DNA of 64,000 nucleotides from Callaeas wilsoni (GCA_013398955.1 VWPU01004897.1:62001-126000), one strand, 5' to 3'; counted from the first letter of the stretch, positions 41,201-52,102 are shown. Program-made: numbers and translations. Notes: generated by a model not told the origin, from the sequence alone.

Positions 41201-43582
41201 GTGATAGTTTTTTTTACAGAAAAGGAAAGTCCTTTCCCTTTGGTGTGATTGCAATGCAGGTTCTGGCAAGGTTTGAAGGGTTGGCTGCATAATTTCATCC
41301 TCTGGATTCTGTTGTTGGTATTTATTTAGCTATACTTTCAAATTAGTAATTTTCAGCAATAGTTCTCCAAAGCAGAATGGAAACAATCTTCTCACAGTTC
41401 CCTGGGAGAACTGTTTTCACAAATGACAATCAGCTTGCACCAATTATTTGAAGGTGTCCTTCTTTTCAGAACTGATATAGTTGAAACCGTGAGTACCATG
41501 ACACTCAGCACCAATAACAAGCAATAACTCTAGCATGCCAATCCTTGCACTGCAAGTCAGTTGTAGACCAAGTTTAGCTAAGGTTTTTCTGATCCAATAT
41601 AAGTCCAGAAGGGTTCACTTACACATGAAACCTTGTGTTTCATTTACAATCAGTTCCCAGACCTCATGTTTGTTGGTTTTTTTTATCTCAAAGCACAATT
41701 TTGGTGAAGCATCTCAGGTAAAACACCTCAAAAAGGAAAGAAATTCCTGTGAGAGCAGCTATGAGAAAAAAAGAATGTATTTGGGAACCAGAACCAGTTA
41801 TGTAAGATGGTTCTTCAAAAAAGAATAAGTCATTATTGTCCTACTAAGTCCAAACTCAGCATTACTCCTAGCACGGCATCATTTCCCTAACATATCTCTT
41901 CATTTTTAAGGCTGACATATCTTGGCACGATGGCAGCTGATGACGGGATTAGGAATGATTAGTCAAGACAGTGTAACATTTGAATAAAGGTTTGACAAGG
42001 AGCCTAGACCCAGCCTGCTGATATTGCACAAACCATTTTGTTAGATACTGTGTTGTGAAATACCCTTTTTGTTACATTTCTGATAAATATAACGATAAAA
42101 GACAAGCTAGGTATTATTTAGTGGTTCTTCATAGCAACCACTCTTCATGGGGTTTCAGCTGAAACATGTTCAAGCTGCCAGCAGGGAACCAGGACCTATT
42201 TCTGCGTGGGGAAGATCACAGTTTCTCTGTGCTGCCTTCCAGAAATAGCAGGGAAATTCGTCAAGATTTTCTGTACATTCTCTCCTTTTCTCCTACATAC
42301 AAACTCATGCAGCCTTCTGAGGATAGCAAGCTAAGCCAAAATGAACGGGGTGATGTAATGGTCTGTGACGACGAGGTGAGGCAGGACTGCCCCTGCATCT
42401 CCTGACGGCAGTGCACGGTCTGCTTGTTACGTGAGAGACCTGTAAGCCTGGCCCAGTCATCATCAAGGCCAAACACCATGCCATAGGGTATCTGATGACA
42501 CACAGACTCTGCCAGTCGTAAAGGATATCAAAGTGCCTGCTGTCTTACAGCAGAAATGACCAAAAATAGAGTATGCTTGGTCCTGGGTACATGGCACAGG
42601 GGATGCTGAATGGAGATGTTGAAGATTCAAAAAATCTGAAGATAATATCTTGATATCTTCTGTTGGAAAATATCTCCCTTCAGGATTATGTAGAATTCCA
42701 CCAGTGGGAGATATAATTTAAAACATAAAAACACCTGTGTGCAGAAAATGAAGTCTATGTCAAAGATAAGGTAGAAAATATTATGCTCGTGTGTAGTACA
42801 AGATGATGTTTTCATGGGTTTATTTTTGAGTTTATTTTACTTCAAAATAAGATGGTGGGGCTTTTTCGTTGGTGTTGGCTTTTGTTTGTTGGTTGGTTTT
42901 GTGTTTTTTTTCTTTTATTAATTGGGAATAGTTAAATCATGAGACAATGATGTATCAACGGTATCAGACTGGCTTACTTATCTTAATTTCAGCTGAGATC
43001 TAATTACATACTCCCCTGCTGGACTTCGCTGAGTGAAGAATTTGCTTATATGATGTTATATACAGGGAGTTGTGGTTAAGTGTCAAGTAGAATCTAAATC
43101 AAAGTAATTATCAGGCTTTTTTTAATACCTAGTTCTCTGTGTTAGGCAGAGATTACAAATTTAGTAAGTCTGAGATGCTAAACCTTGGGGACATTCTGAT
43201 GTCTGTGGACTTCCTCAAAATCTCTGTGCAGGATTGATTCCTCTCCTCCATATGTATGTAAAAATGTGTGGAGATGTGTGGCACTGTCCCAGCATTGTGT
43301 GTCCTCAACAAGTACTGTGCAAGTGAATTTGAACAGGGTGAGTTTGCACCAAATGAAGGTAAAGTGAGGTTAGGAACAAGCAGGCAGACTTTTTTTGCTT
43401 TCCCAAACTCATGGATTTCATTAATGCAACACAATGAGGCTGCAGGGCCTTTTCTTCTAGTAACCTCAATTTGAGTGGGAGCATCGCATGGACGTGCCAC
43501 CAGACTTAGAGCAAAAGGCAGTTTCAATGTCTGGACTTCAGGGGTGTCTGAAGGTAATGTCAGACTGGCTGCTTATCTGAGG
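32211..43582. other. Unique non-coding sequence with one candidate conserved element
   Basis: About 11 kb without a supported gene or transposon. The frames at 33144-33431 and 38742-39083 (113 codons) have no recognisable domains. A (GGATAT)3 run lies at 37455-37473. The part from 38740 to 39330 differs in texture from its surroundings (moderate GC, few homopolymers) and is discussed as a candidate regulatory element. T/G-rich low-complexity sequence lies at about 42855-42915. Confidence 0.5.
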
Positions 43583-43771
43583 CCACAGGTATATTTGATA
43601 AATATTTTAGAAGCAAGTTTATCAGTCTGCATTTGTCATCAGCTGTTGGAGAAATGAGTTGTCTTTCATCTATTGTGTCTAAAGTAATCCACAACCCAGC
43701 AAACAACCCAGCACTGCATACGGCTGCTGTTTGTTATCTAATTGTGAACTATTACAAATACTCTCTCCATG
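43583..43771 (+). repeat. Left arm of near-perfect inverted duplication
   Basis: These 189 bp match the reverse complement of 44230-44435 from end to end. They differ by a single base (C at 43721, where the other arm reads T on the same strand) apart from a 17-bp tandem duplication in the right arm. The arm runs from CCACAGGTATATTTG to CTCTCTCCATG. I recognise no transposon family in it. Small frames on either arm are incidental. Confidence 0.95.
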
Positions 43772-44229
43772 TTAAAACAGAACTGACTCCACTCTGTATT
43801 ATTTTAGAGGAGAGTAAGGAAGACAGATCCTCAGCTGTTATGTAAACCTTGGTGGGGTGACAATCTTATGCACTTTTGTGACATGAGCATGAGGCAACTT
43901 CATTGAGGCATGAAGATTTAAGGTGCCTGTAAAATGACACGTAATATTTTACTGCAACATCTTAGAATTTGCATTGCTTTCTAAAACATCTTTTTGTATT
44001 TTAAAAGTTATTATTAGAAGATGCAAATTTTATATAGATTTAACAATAAAGCATATTTTAACTTACTATTTGAATTACCATAATAGCAGATGTTTTCCAT
44101 GCTGTGGTGGCAGTGCAGATTTTGTGTCCTTAACACAGACCCAGGTGGATGTAAATATTAGTACAGCTATACTGTTTTTCATATTCATCCAAAGGAGGAA
44201 TCCAAAGACTAAATTTGTTCTTCATTATC
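43772..44229. other. Spacer of the inverted duplication
   Basis: A 458-bp AT-rich spacer with no recognised gene or repeat. The small frame at 43974-44249 runs through most of it and into the right arm, and has no recognisable domain. The spacer is long enough that the arms would form a stem with a large loop in RNA. Confidence 0.85.
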
Positions 44230-44435
44230 CATGGAGAGAGTATTTGTAATAGTTCACAATTAGATAACAAACAGCAGCCATATGCAAACAGCAGCCATAT
44301 GCAGTGCTGGGTTGTTTGCTGGGTTGTGGATTACTTTAGACACAATAGATGAAAGACAACTCATTTCTCCAACAGCTGATGACAAATGCAGACTGATAAA
44401 CTTGCTTCTAAAATATTTATCAAATATACCTGTGG
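44230..44435 (-). repeat. Right arm of near-perfect inverted duplication
   Basis: Reverse complement of 43583-43771 with one substitution plus an extra 17-bp unit. The match stops abruptly at both ends (44229/43772 and 44436/43582), as expected for one discrete duplication event rather than gradual decay of a longer repeat. Confidence 0.95.
44269..44302. repeat. 17-bp perfect tandem duplication in the right arm
   Basis: AAACAGCAGCCATATGC occurs at 44269-44285 and again at 44286-44302. The left arm has one such unit, so this is the later change. Both units carry the base that differs from the left arm. Confidence 0.95.
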
Positions 44436-45088
44436 GTAAGGTACATTCTCAAAGAACCAACTCCTTCTGTAATGATGGGATTTATGCTTCTATTTGCAGC
44501 TTGGTGTTTTGACTCCGCTAAATTTGCCCATGGTTTCATGTTGCCACTATTCATCATTTTATCTGAGCAATTTCCAGACAATAACAGGCAATTATAAATT
44601 CCTGGGAGCAGGAACATTTGTGGGTTGTTTCATTACAAATGAGAACTAACTTTAAATAACTCCTCAGTAGTTTTTTAGATAAAATTCCTAAACCCTCAAG
44701 GATCCTTGAGCTGCAGACTCACAGCCACTCACTAGGGGGGCTGGTTAGAGTTTCCATCCCTTTTTCACTCAGGCAGTTCGTTTTTCCTTTGCAGGTAGGG
44801 GTTAAATATTGGCAAAGTGGAATTCTTTAGATGCCATTAGATGTATCTTTAAAAAATATTCCAGTATAAATATTATAAGCAAGCTTGCTGATGGTAAGAC
44901 TAGGTTTGTCTAACTTCTCTGGAAGCTCTGTGTGTGAAAAGCTGTAAAGTTTCATCTTGACTTCTCGATATTTTCATTTTAGTTTCAGCGTGAAACCTGG
45001 CAAGCCTAATTGATTTTGTGTTGCAGTTGCATTAGTCTAAGAGTGCACCAAAAAGACCCCATAACTGAACTTCATGAGAATGTCATCT
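44436..45088. other. Unique non-coding sequence
   Basis: No gene recognised. A perfect 16-bp palindrome CTCAAGGATCCTTGAG is at 44695-44710. Confidence 0.5.
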
Positions 45089-45100
45089 TGCAACAACACA
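45089..45100. repeat. 12-bp direct repeat, left copy
   Basis: TGCAACAACACA, identical to 45552-45563; the two copies bracket the LTR-like block. Confidence 0.85.
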
Positions 45101-45551
45101 CAGTATTAAAATGCGCCCGGGCTGGAAGGGTGAGTCACTGCTTGTCCAGGTGGAATCCACGGATGGATGCCCCTGTGGCGTTTTCCCACGCCTGCTAGTA
45201 TATCTCCTTTCCACGGGGATGAAGCCCGCTCAGCCCCGGCTCGGTGGGGTGGTGTTTACCCCAGCGCAGCTACAAGAAACGAGGCGGCCCCCCGTCTGGT
45301 CGGTCAGGATGGTGTTTATTCTGCCAAATCCAGGTACAGAGAGAGGGATCTTTATCACAGAACACCTTTTTGTAAGAAGGGGTCTCGGGGGTGGGGTTAC
45401 ACTATCCATCGGCCAATGCGGAAAGGGAGAGAGGGTTGTAGGGAAGGTTGGTTGGGGGGGGCTTTTACCCTTGGGAGGTGTTCCACCAAGAGGTGACCCC
45501 TGCACTAGGGTTTTCTGACCCCCGGGTTACTGTATTTAATGGTATGGTCGC
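45101..45551 (-). mobile_element. LTR-like block, minus strand, family unresolved
   Basis: A GC- and CpG-rich 451-bp segment in AT-rich surroundings. On the minus strand it has an AATAAA signal (TTTATT at 45315-45320) with the surrounding sequence AGAATAAACACC, and a TTAAATA run near its minus-strand start, the arrangement of an LTR with U3, R and U5. However, the ends are defined by a 12-bp direct repeat (TGCAACAACACA), longer than the 4-6 bp an LTR insertion normally leaves, and TG...CA termini cannot be placed cleanly. Alternatives are an LTR whose own ends overlap this repeat, or a retroposed fragment. The open frames across it on both strands (up to 135 codons) are not convincing genes. 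Confidence 0.55.
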
Positions 45552-45563
45552 TGCAACAACACA
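45552..45563. repeat. 12-bp direct repeat, right copy
   Basis: TGCAACAACACA, identical to 45089-45100 and directly next to the CR1 3' end that begins at about 45565. Confidence 0.85.
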
Positions 45564-45564
45564 G

Positions 45565-46237
45565 GATCACAGAATGATCAAGTTTGGAAGAGACCTTCAC
45601 GATCACCTAGTCCTACCATCAACCCAGCACCACAATAATCACGCCTAAACCATATCCCCAAGTGCCACACCCAGATGCCTCTTGAACACTTCCAGAGATG
45701 CTGAGTGCACCACCTCCCCGGGCAACTTATTCCAACGCCTGACCTCTCTTTCAGTGGAAAATTCTTTCCCAGTATCTAATCTGAATCTCCCCCTGTGCAA
45801 CTTAAGGCCATTTCCTTAATGAGATGTGGACCAGACCAACTCTCGCCTGGCTACAACCTCCTTTCAGGTGATTGTGGAAAGCAATGAGGTTCCCCTGAAA
45901 TTTCTTTTCTCCAGAATAAACAACCCCAGCTCCCTTAGCCACTCTCAAGACTTGTGCACCAGATCCGTCACCAGCTCCGTTCCTCTTGTCTGGACACTCT
46001 GAGCACCCCAATGCCCTTTTTGAAGTGAGGGGCCCAGAAATGGACACAAGACTCAAGGTGTGGCCTCACCAGTATCGAATACAAAGGGACAAGAACTGCC
46101 CTGGTTCTGCTGGCCACACTGTTCTTGATACAGGCCAGGTTGCCATTGGCCTTCTTGACCACCTGGGCACATGCTACCTGATGTTCCTCTGACTGTTCCT
46201 CTGACCAGTACCCCCAAGCCCCTTTCTGCTGGGCAGC
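45565..46237 (-). mobile_element. CR1 LINE, 3' part (3' UTR and ORF2 C-terminus)
   Basis: Read on the minus strand this is the end of CR1 ORF2 and the 3' UTR. The plus strand begins GATCACAGAATGATCAAG, the complement of the CR1 tail. The minus-strand frame near 46055-46155 encodes [15 protein letters not shown] and [20 protein letters not shown], the C-terminal region of CR1 ORF2 (usually VRPHLEYCVQFWAP). Stops and frameshifts are present. The copy is interrupted by an LTR at 46238 and continues at 46894, so the two parts are one insertion. Confidence 0.93.
46233..46237. repeat. Probable target-site duplication, left copy
   Basis: GCAGC next to the LTR start; the right copy at 46889-46893 is GAAGC (4 of 5 bases). 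The CR1 sequence shows where the target was, which supports this placement. A longer shared run, AGCTGTCA, at 46235-46242 and 46891-46898 leaves a few bases of ambiguity. Confidence 0.5.
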
Positions 46238-46888
46238 TGTCACTCCCCAGTCACTTAAAGGGCTAAACCAAGGTTCTCTTGCTCTGGGTAGACACAAAGG
46301 TGGAATGGAATACCAACCAGACGTCTTCAAGAGGTAAAAATTCACACAAAAGTTTACTGGCAAACTATGGAAAAATCAAGCAACTTTGGCAAATGATTCA
46401 GTACAACATAACAACACATCACAACATAGACTTAGCCCACTGATCATAGAAAACCTTTAAACCCATTTGATATTAGGTTCCGTGAAAAGAGAATTAGAAG
46501 AACAAGAAAGGAAGAAAAACAGAAAGATGGGAAAGATATAGAAAATCAGACATATAGCTAACAGCTCCTGGGTTCCAGCAATGTAAAACTCCAAGATGAA
46601 GGTAGAGTTAAAGGACAACGTGCTTGCCATGCAGTCAGGCTTCTTAAACCCTTGGCTCATTCTGGGCCTTCCTCCCAGGTGGAACTTCAGTCACTCAGCC
46701 ACTCAGGGTCTGGGTTAGGTAACACTGGGGGACTTCCTCCAGTGTGCCATGACTGACAGACGCTGTAGGACTGGGGCTATGCGGAGCAGGCCACTACCTC
46801 ATCTGAGCAAGGTCTGACCCACTCCCTACCGCACATTCCAAACATCCCAGGATGTCTCGAACCAGGTTACTCTGTCCAGTCTCTAGCA
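46238..46888 (-). mobile_element. Solo LTR inserted into the CR1, minus strand
   Basis: About 651 bp that interrupt the CR1 text between GCTGGGCAGC and TGTCAAGCTGCTC. Read on the minus strand it starts TGCTAGAGACTGG and ends GGGGAGTGACA, with TG...CA termini. An AGTAAA polyadenylation-like signal lies on the minus strand (TTTACT at 46353-46358) about 115 bp from the left end, the place expected for the R region. No internal viral genes remain. It is younger than the CR1 it splits. Confidence 0.75.
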
Positions 46889-46893
46889 GAAGC
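46889..46893. repeat. Probable target-site duplication, right copy
   Basis: GAAGC, differing at one base from GCAGC at 46233-46237; CR1 sequence resumes directly after it. Confidence 0.5.
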
Positions 46894-47790
46894 TGTCAAG
46901 CTGCTCTTCCCCCACCTTGTAGCACTGCATGGGGTTGTTGTGATCCAAGTGCAGGACCCAGCACTTTACGTTATTGAACCTCATGCAGTTGTCCTCAGCC
47001 CATCCCTCCAGTCTGTCTAGATCCCACTGTAGAACCTTCCTACCCTGCAGAAGATCAACACTCTCACTCAGCTTGGTGTTTGTGAACTTACTGAGGGTGC
47101 CCTTGATCCCCTCATCCAAATCAGTGATACAAATATTAAACAGGGCTGGCCCTAACACCAAGCCCTGGGGAACACCACTCATGACCAGCCACCAGCTGGA
47201 TGAAGCTCCATTCACCACTACTCTCTGGGTTCAGCCGTCCAGCCAGGTTATTGCACAGTGAGAGCGCACCCATCCCAGCCATGAGCAGCCAGTTACTCCA
47301 GGAGAACACTGTGGGAGATAGTGCCAAAGGCTTTACTGAAGTCTAGATAGACAACATTCACAGCTTTTTCCTCATCCACTAACTGGGACACTTTGTCATG
47401 GAAGGAGACCAGGTTGGTCAAGCAGGACCTACCTTTTGTAAACCTGTGTTGGCTGGGTCTGATCCTCTGGTTGTCCTGCACATGCTGTGTGATGACACTC
47501 CAGATGATCTGCTCCATGACCTTCCCCATTACTGAAGTGAGGATGACAGACCTGTAGTTACTGGGATCGTCCTTCCAACCATTCTTGTAGGTAGGCATCA
47601 CATCTCCTAATTTCCAGTCACCTGGGAGTCCTCTGGTTAACCAGGACTGCTGGTAAATGGTTGAGAGTGGCTTGGCAAGCTGTTTGGCCCGCTCCCTCAT
47701 TACTCTCAGGTGCATCCTCTCTGGGCCCATAGATTTGTAGGTGTCTAATTGGCATAGAAGGTCACTAACTATTTCCTCTGGGTTATGGCA
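46894..47790 (-). pseudogene. CR1 LINE ORF2 fragment: reverse transcriptase domain, broken
   Basis: This is the reverse-transcriptase part of CR1 ORF2, which copies element RNA into DNA at a nicked target. The frame 47293-47730 (145 codons, minus) carries the palm and fingers: LAKPLSTIYQQSW, GDWKLGDVMPTYK, DPSNYRSVILTSVMGKVMEQ, and motif A as VYLDFSKAFGTISH (usually YLDFSKAFDTVSH, so one Asp is now Gly). The frame then shifts; the next frame (46883-47218) carries [16 protein letters not shown] and, where the catalytic FADD motif should be, [10 protein letters not shown], so both catalytic aspartates are gone. The copy is truncated at the 5' end near 47790 and split by the LTR at 46238-46888. 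It cannot encode an active enzyme. Confidence 0.93.
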
Positions 47791-48892
47791 AATTATGAGA
47801 TATATATGTGAGTAACCAAGACACTATTAAAAAACAAAATTGTTTTTGAATGTTTGTGTTTGAACTGGGAGTCAAAGGAAATAGGTCTCAAATGGCAAGA
47901 CATTTTTTGCTACCACTATTCTGGACTAGAAAATAATGAAAATCAACCAACCAAACCAACTAACAAGCAATGCCCCTGTATTGCATAAGGCTAAGGTTGC
48001 CATCAAAGAAGAGCTATTCAGCAATCAGAAAGGAAAGATCTACCTGGAAGAGCTGTGTTGTAAAGGAAATGTTTGTTAGCAGAACCTTCAGAACAAGTTC
48101 ATACTTGTGTGTGCTTTTAAGATAGAATATAGAATGGAAATCAGCAGCACCAAAAAGCTAGTAATGCTTTCTTTCCTGTATTGTAGATGTGTTAAGAGAT
48201 TGAGTCAGAGGTTGTTGCAAACCTGAAATTTAAGGATACTTCCTTTCTGAGAATTTTGGCTGGTTGGAAATTATCTTAAAAATAGATAAAAGACATGGTC
48301 TTTTACAGAATGTTTTCAGCTGCAGGAGAAAATTTTGAATGCTTTGTAAGTATATTAAGACAAACACAAATGAAGAGAAGGTATTGGATCTCTTTGCTTT
48401 TTCAGTGCACTCAGGGGTTACACCTGCACAGTGTCTCAGGGATAACTCTGTATTTTGTAAACTGCATCTTTTAAAAGTATGTCAGCAAGTATTGAACTGC
48501 TTCCCTTTGATCACCAAATCTGCTCAGTTTTACCTAACTAAGGAAGGATGTCTGCTTCCTTGACAAAGACATTTCTCGTTTACATGAGGCTTTTAGCCTC
48601 TTAATCTTTAGGGACTCTAGGGAGGCAAAGCAGTGTTCTGCATCAATAACCCTTCACATCAAATATCTGTCAAGAGAAGTACCTGAAGTGTTTGTTCCTG
48701 CTGCGAATGTTCTTTAGTTTTTCTGTCCTTGCCCAGTCTCTCAAGGTTCTTCTGTTGGCCTTCTGCTCTTCTTTGCCCAGATATAGCTGTTAGGATTGAC
48801 ATTTCCAAAATTATGATTCTGTAATAGGGCTTTCGTGGATCTGTGTGTGAGGATGGTGCATGAGTTCATGTTGTCCTCTGATAATAGGATCA
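47791..48892. other. Non-coding spacer between two head-to-head CR1 copies
   Basis: About 1.1 kb with no recognised gene or repeat. Confidence 0.55.
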
Positions 48893-49885
48893 GCTTCAGT
48901 GGATGTGTGATGGAGCCAGTGATGAGTGGTGTCCCTTAGGGGTCTCACTGGGGCTGATGCTGTTCAGCATTTTTGTTGGTGACATGGACAGTGGGATTGA
49001 ATGCGCCCTCAGCAAGTTCACTGACGACACCAAGCTATGGAGTGCAGCCGACACTCTGGAGGGAAGGGATGCCATCCAGAGGGACCTGGGCAGGCTGAGA
49101 GGTGGGCCCATGCAAACCTCATGATGTTCAATGAAATGGATGGCAAGGTCCTACACCTGGGTTGCAGCAATCCCAGGTACACCTAAGGGCTGAGTGAAGA
49201 AGTGATTAAGAGCAGCCCTGCAGAGGAAGTCTCAGGGGTGATGGTTGATGGAAACTCAACATGAGCTGGCAGTTTGTGCTCTCAGCCCAGAAAGCAAACA
49301 AATCCTGGGCTACATCAAAAGGAATGTGGCAGCAGGGTGAAGGAGGCAGTTTTCCCCCTCTATTCTGCTCTTGTGAGACCCCACCTGGAGCATTGTGTAC
49401 AGTTCAGGTGCCCCCAACAGAAGAAGGACATGGAACTGTTGGAGCAAGTCCAGAGAAGGGCCACAAAGTTGGTAAGGGGAGTGGACCACCTTTCCTATGA
49501 AGACAGGCTGAGAAAGTTGGGGCTGTTCAGCATGGAGAAGAGACGGTTAAGAAACCTAATAGCAACATCCCAGTATCTGATGGGGGCCTATAGGGTAGCT
49601 GGAGAGGGACCCCTTATCAAGAACTGTAGTGATAGGGTACAAACTGAAAGAAGGGAAATTTAAGTTAGATATTAGGAAGAAATTCTTTACTGTGAGGATG
49701 GTGAGATACTGGAACGGATTGCCCAGGGAGGCTGTGGATGCCCCAACCCTGGCAGTGTTCTAGGCCATGTTGGATAAGGCCTTGAGCAACCTGATCTAGT
49801 GGGAGGTGTCCCTGCCCATCGCAGTGGGGTTGGGATCAGATGATCTTTAATGTCCCTTCCAACCCTTAACATTCTACGATTCTGT
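48893..49885 (+). mobile_element. CR1 LINE, 5'-truncated, plus strand
   Basis: Starts inside the ORF2 reverse-transcriptase region (SDEWCPLGVSLGLMLFSI, corresponding to SGVPQGSVLGPVLFNI) and runs to the 3' end CATTCTACGATTCTG. The frame at 48903-49124 keeps the catalytic pair as KFTDDTKLWS. The frame at 49274-49663 carries [15 protein letters not shown] and [20 protein letters not shown], the C-terminal region. Frameshifts separate these frames, so it is a dead copy. It faces the minus-strand CR1 to its left, with 5' ends toward each other. Confidence 0.93.
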
Positions 49886-50580
49886 TAATGAAAGAGCTGT
49901 ATTCCTGCATGAGGTTTTTAAAGAGACAAGCTGTGTTACTTAGCAGGGCAAAGTGGAGGCACGACTGTGACCCACCACCTGTACTTGAGGAACGTGGTGG
50001 TAAACAGCAGCTGCTCCAAGAGCAGGAAGCTCATGTGCAGAGTAGAAGGGTTGCCAGAGGGCCAATAAAATCTATAATGATGCTGAAGCTCCTTCTGCTG
50101 CTCTTGGACATACTTGGGTGACTTCTAAGGCAGGGGACAGCAGAGGAAATAAAAGGGGTCAGCCACTAAGGTACTTTGGGGGGAATTGCACAGCATATGC
50201 AAAGTCCATATGTCTGAAGGAGTTTCTGAAGGCCGCCTGCAGTTCTAGGAAGAAGCCAGATGCTTTCCTGTGTCTGTACAAAAGCAACCATGGTATATCT
50301 TAATTTCTTAAAATAGTTACATTCTACTCAGCTTTCATTTTCAAGAGAAATTGCCTCCACAGTTTTATTCCGTTCTGTTCATATGTCAGCTTATGTGAAT
50401 GAAGCCTTCTTCCCATCTCCTTGCCATGATGCCACCCCTTTTCTCTTTATCTCTTTCTGTCTTGAAAGAGCATTCGTTTTTAATTCTCTGCCTGTAAAAA
50501 TTTTGTTCTATTTTTTATCAACAGGGTCTGATAAAGAAGTGCTAATACTAACATAGCAAATGCAGATAATTTTTAGATAT

Positions 50581-50602
50581 AACAACAACAACAACAACAA
50601 CT
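50581..50602. repeat. (AAC)7 microsatellite
   Basis: Seven uninterrupted AAC units. Confidence 0.95.
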
Positions 50603-52001
50603 AGGCATCCATATCCATTAAATGCTAAAATATAAAATAAAGAATAAATTGTTTTAATGTAATCTAGTATAAAATTAAATTTGCTCATTTTGCTTACGAC
50701 ACTTCTGATGCTATCCACATTCGCGAAAAGATACTGGATTGGATCCACTGTATCATTAGCAAAATTCCTAGTTAATTGAGGACATCCAAGATTTCACTTG
50801 TCACTCATCTCAAACAATCAAAAAAGGAAATATAACCAAAGTGAGGAAAACAGGATTAAAATACATACATATTTTCTTTTAAATTGTAATCAAATTTAAG
50901 GATTTAGTCATGAGTGGTTGAATTGGAATATCCATGAAGGAAGCACTTTTGCTTTATCTCCTTTAATGAGTGTTGATGCTTGTCAAATTCCAACATGGGG
51001 AATTTGTCGTTACGAAGGAAGCTTATTCAAATAGATAATCTAGAATGGGATATTTCTCAATAGTATAAACAAATAGTATAATGTCAGATGTAGAGGAAAG
51101 TTATTAGAATGATAGAAAGAAAACAGTCAAAGGATTTATATACATTCCATGAGTAAGAAAGAAAACTAGAACATCCTTTAACTGGGTGTACTTTTTATAT
51201 GTTCCAGTGATGAAAATACCTTCATTTAACAGTCAGATGACCTACAATGGTTTGCATCTTTAATTTATTACTTACATATTCCTCAATGCCTTGTTACTTA
51301 CTTCATTATAAATTATTAGACAAGCAACACTAATGAAGTTAAGTGAATTGATTATGTGTAGAAAGATTTAATTTTGTTTGATGAAAAATTATTTACAAGC
51401 AAAATAGTGATGAACGGGTTGGCTGTGAGCTTCATGGGCTTAGTCATAGTCCTTAGTTCCTAAAACAGTTGAAGATCACACTTTGGGGAAAAAAAGATGA
51501 GTTGTTCTACTTCTGTGTCTAAGCCTGCAATATCATCTGGGATTTAGATGCCATTTCTCCCACATTTTTTGGCCTGGAACTGATTTCCAGTGATTTGAAT
51601 TAATGTGGATTTATTTGGAAACGTCAGTTTTACTTGAGTTTTTACTTTTTATTGTTTTATTAAACAAGTAAAGGAAAAGTATTTTGTCTTTAGAGGCTGG
51701 TGCAAATACCTTGTGTATTTCTAGTCAGTGTAGCTTTCTTGCTAAACACCAAAGAATTCTTTTTCGGATACATTTGAGGGGGAAAAAGTAGTTTCTTTAA
51801 GTTTGTGTTTCTTCTAGAACGACAGTGTAGGTGCCATCCAATTTATCTGTTGAATAAGCCAGTTCATGCCATTTTACACTTGTTCAAGTCCATCTGTACA
51901 CTATCCTGAGATGACCATTTCAGCTGAAAAAGGATGTGAAGACTTTCTGAATCAGACTTAGTGGAGAGGGCAAGGCACAAGTAGAGAATATCTTCAGTGC
52001 A

Positions 52002-52052
52002 AAACATATACATTCATTTACTATCATAAACATATACATTCATTTACTATCA
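52002..52052. repeat. 26-bp tandem duplication
   Basis: A 25-bp word beginning AAACATATACATTCATTTAC occurs at 52002-52026 and 52028-52052 with no mismatch, one base apart; a recent slippage-type duplication. Confidence 0.9.
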
Positions 52053-52080
52053 CATTAGGGAGATACCTGAAAGTTACATA

Positions 52081-52102
52081 CACACACACACAGACACACA
52101 CA
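52081..52102. repeat. (CA)n microsatellite
   Basis: Eleven CA-type units with one CAGA interruption. Confidence 0.9.
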
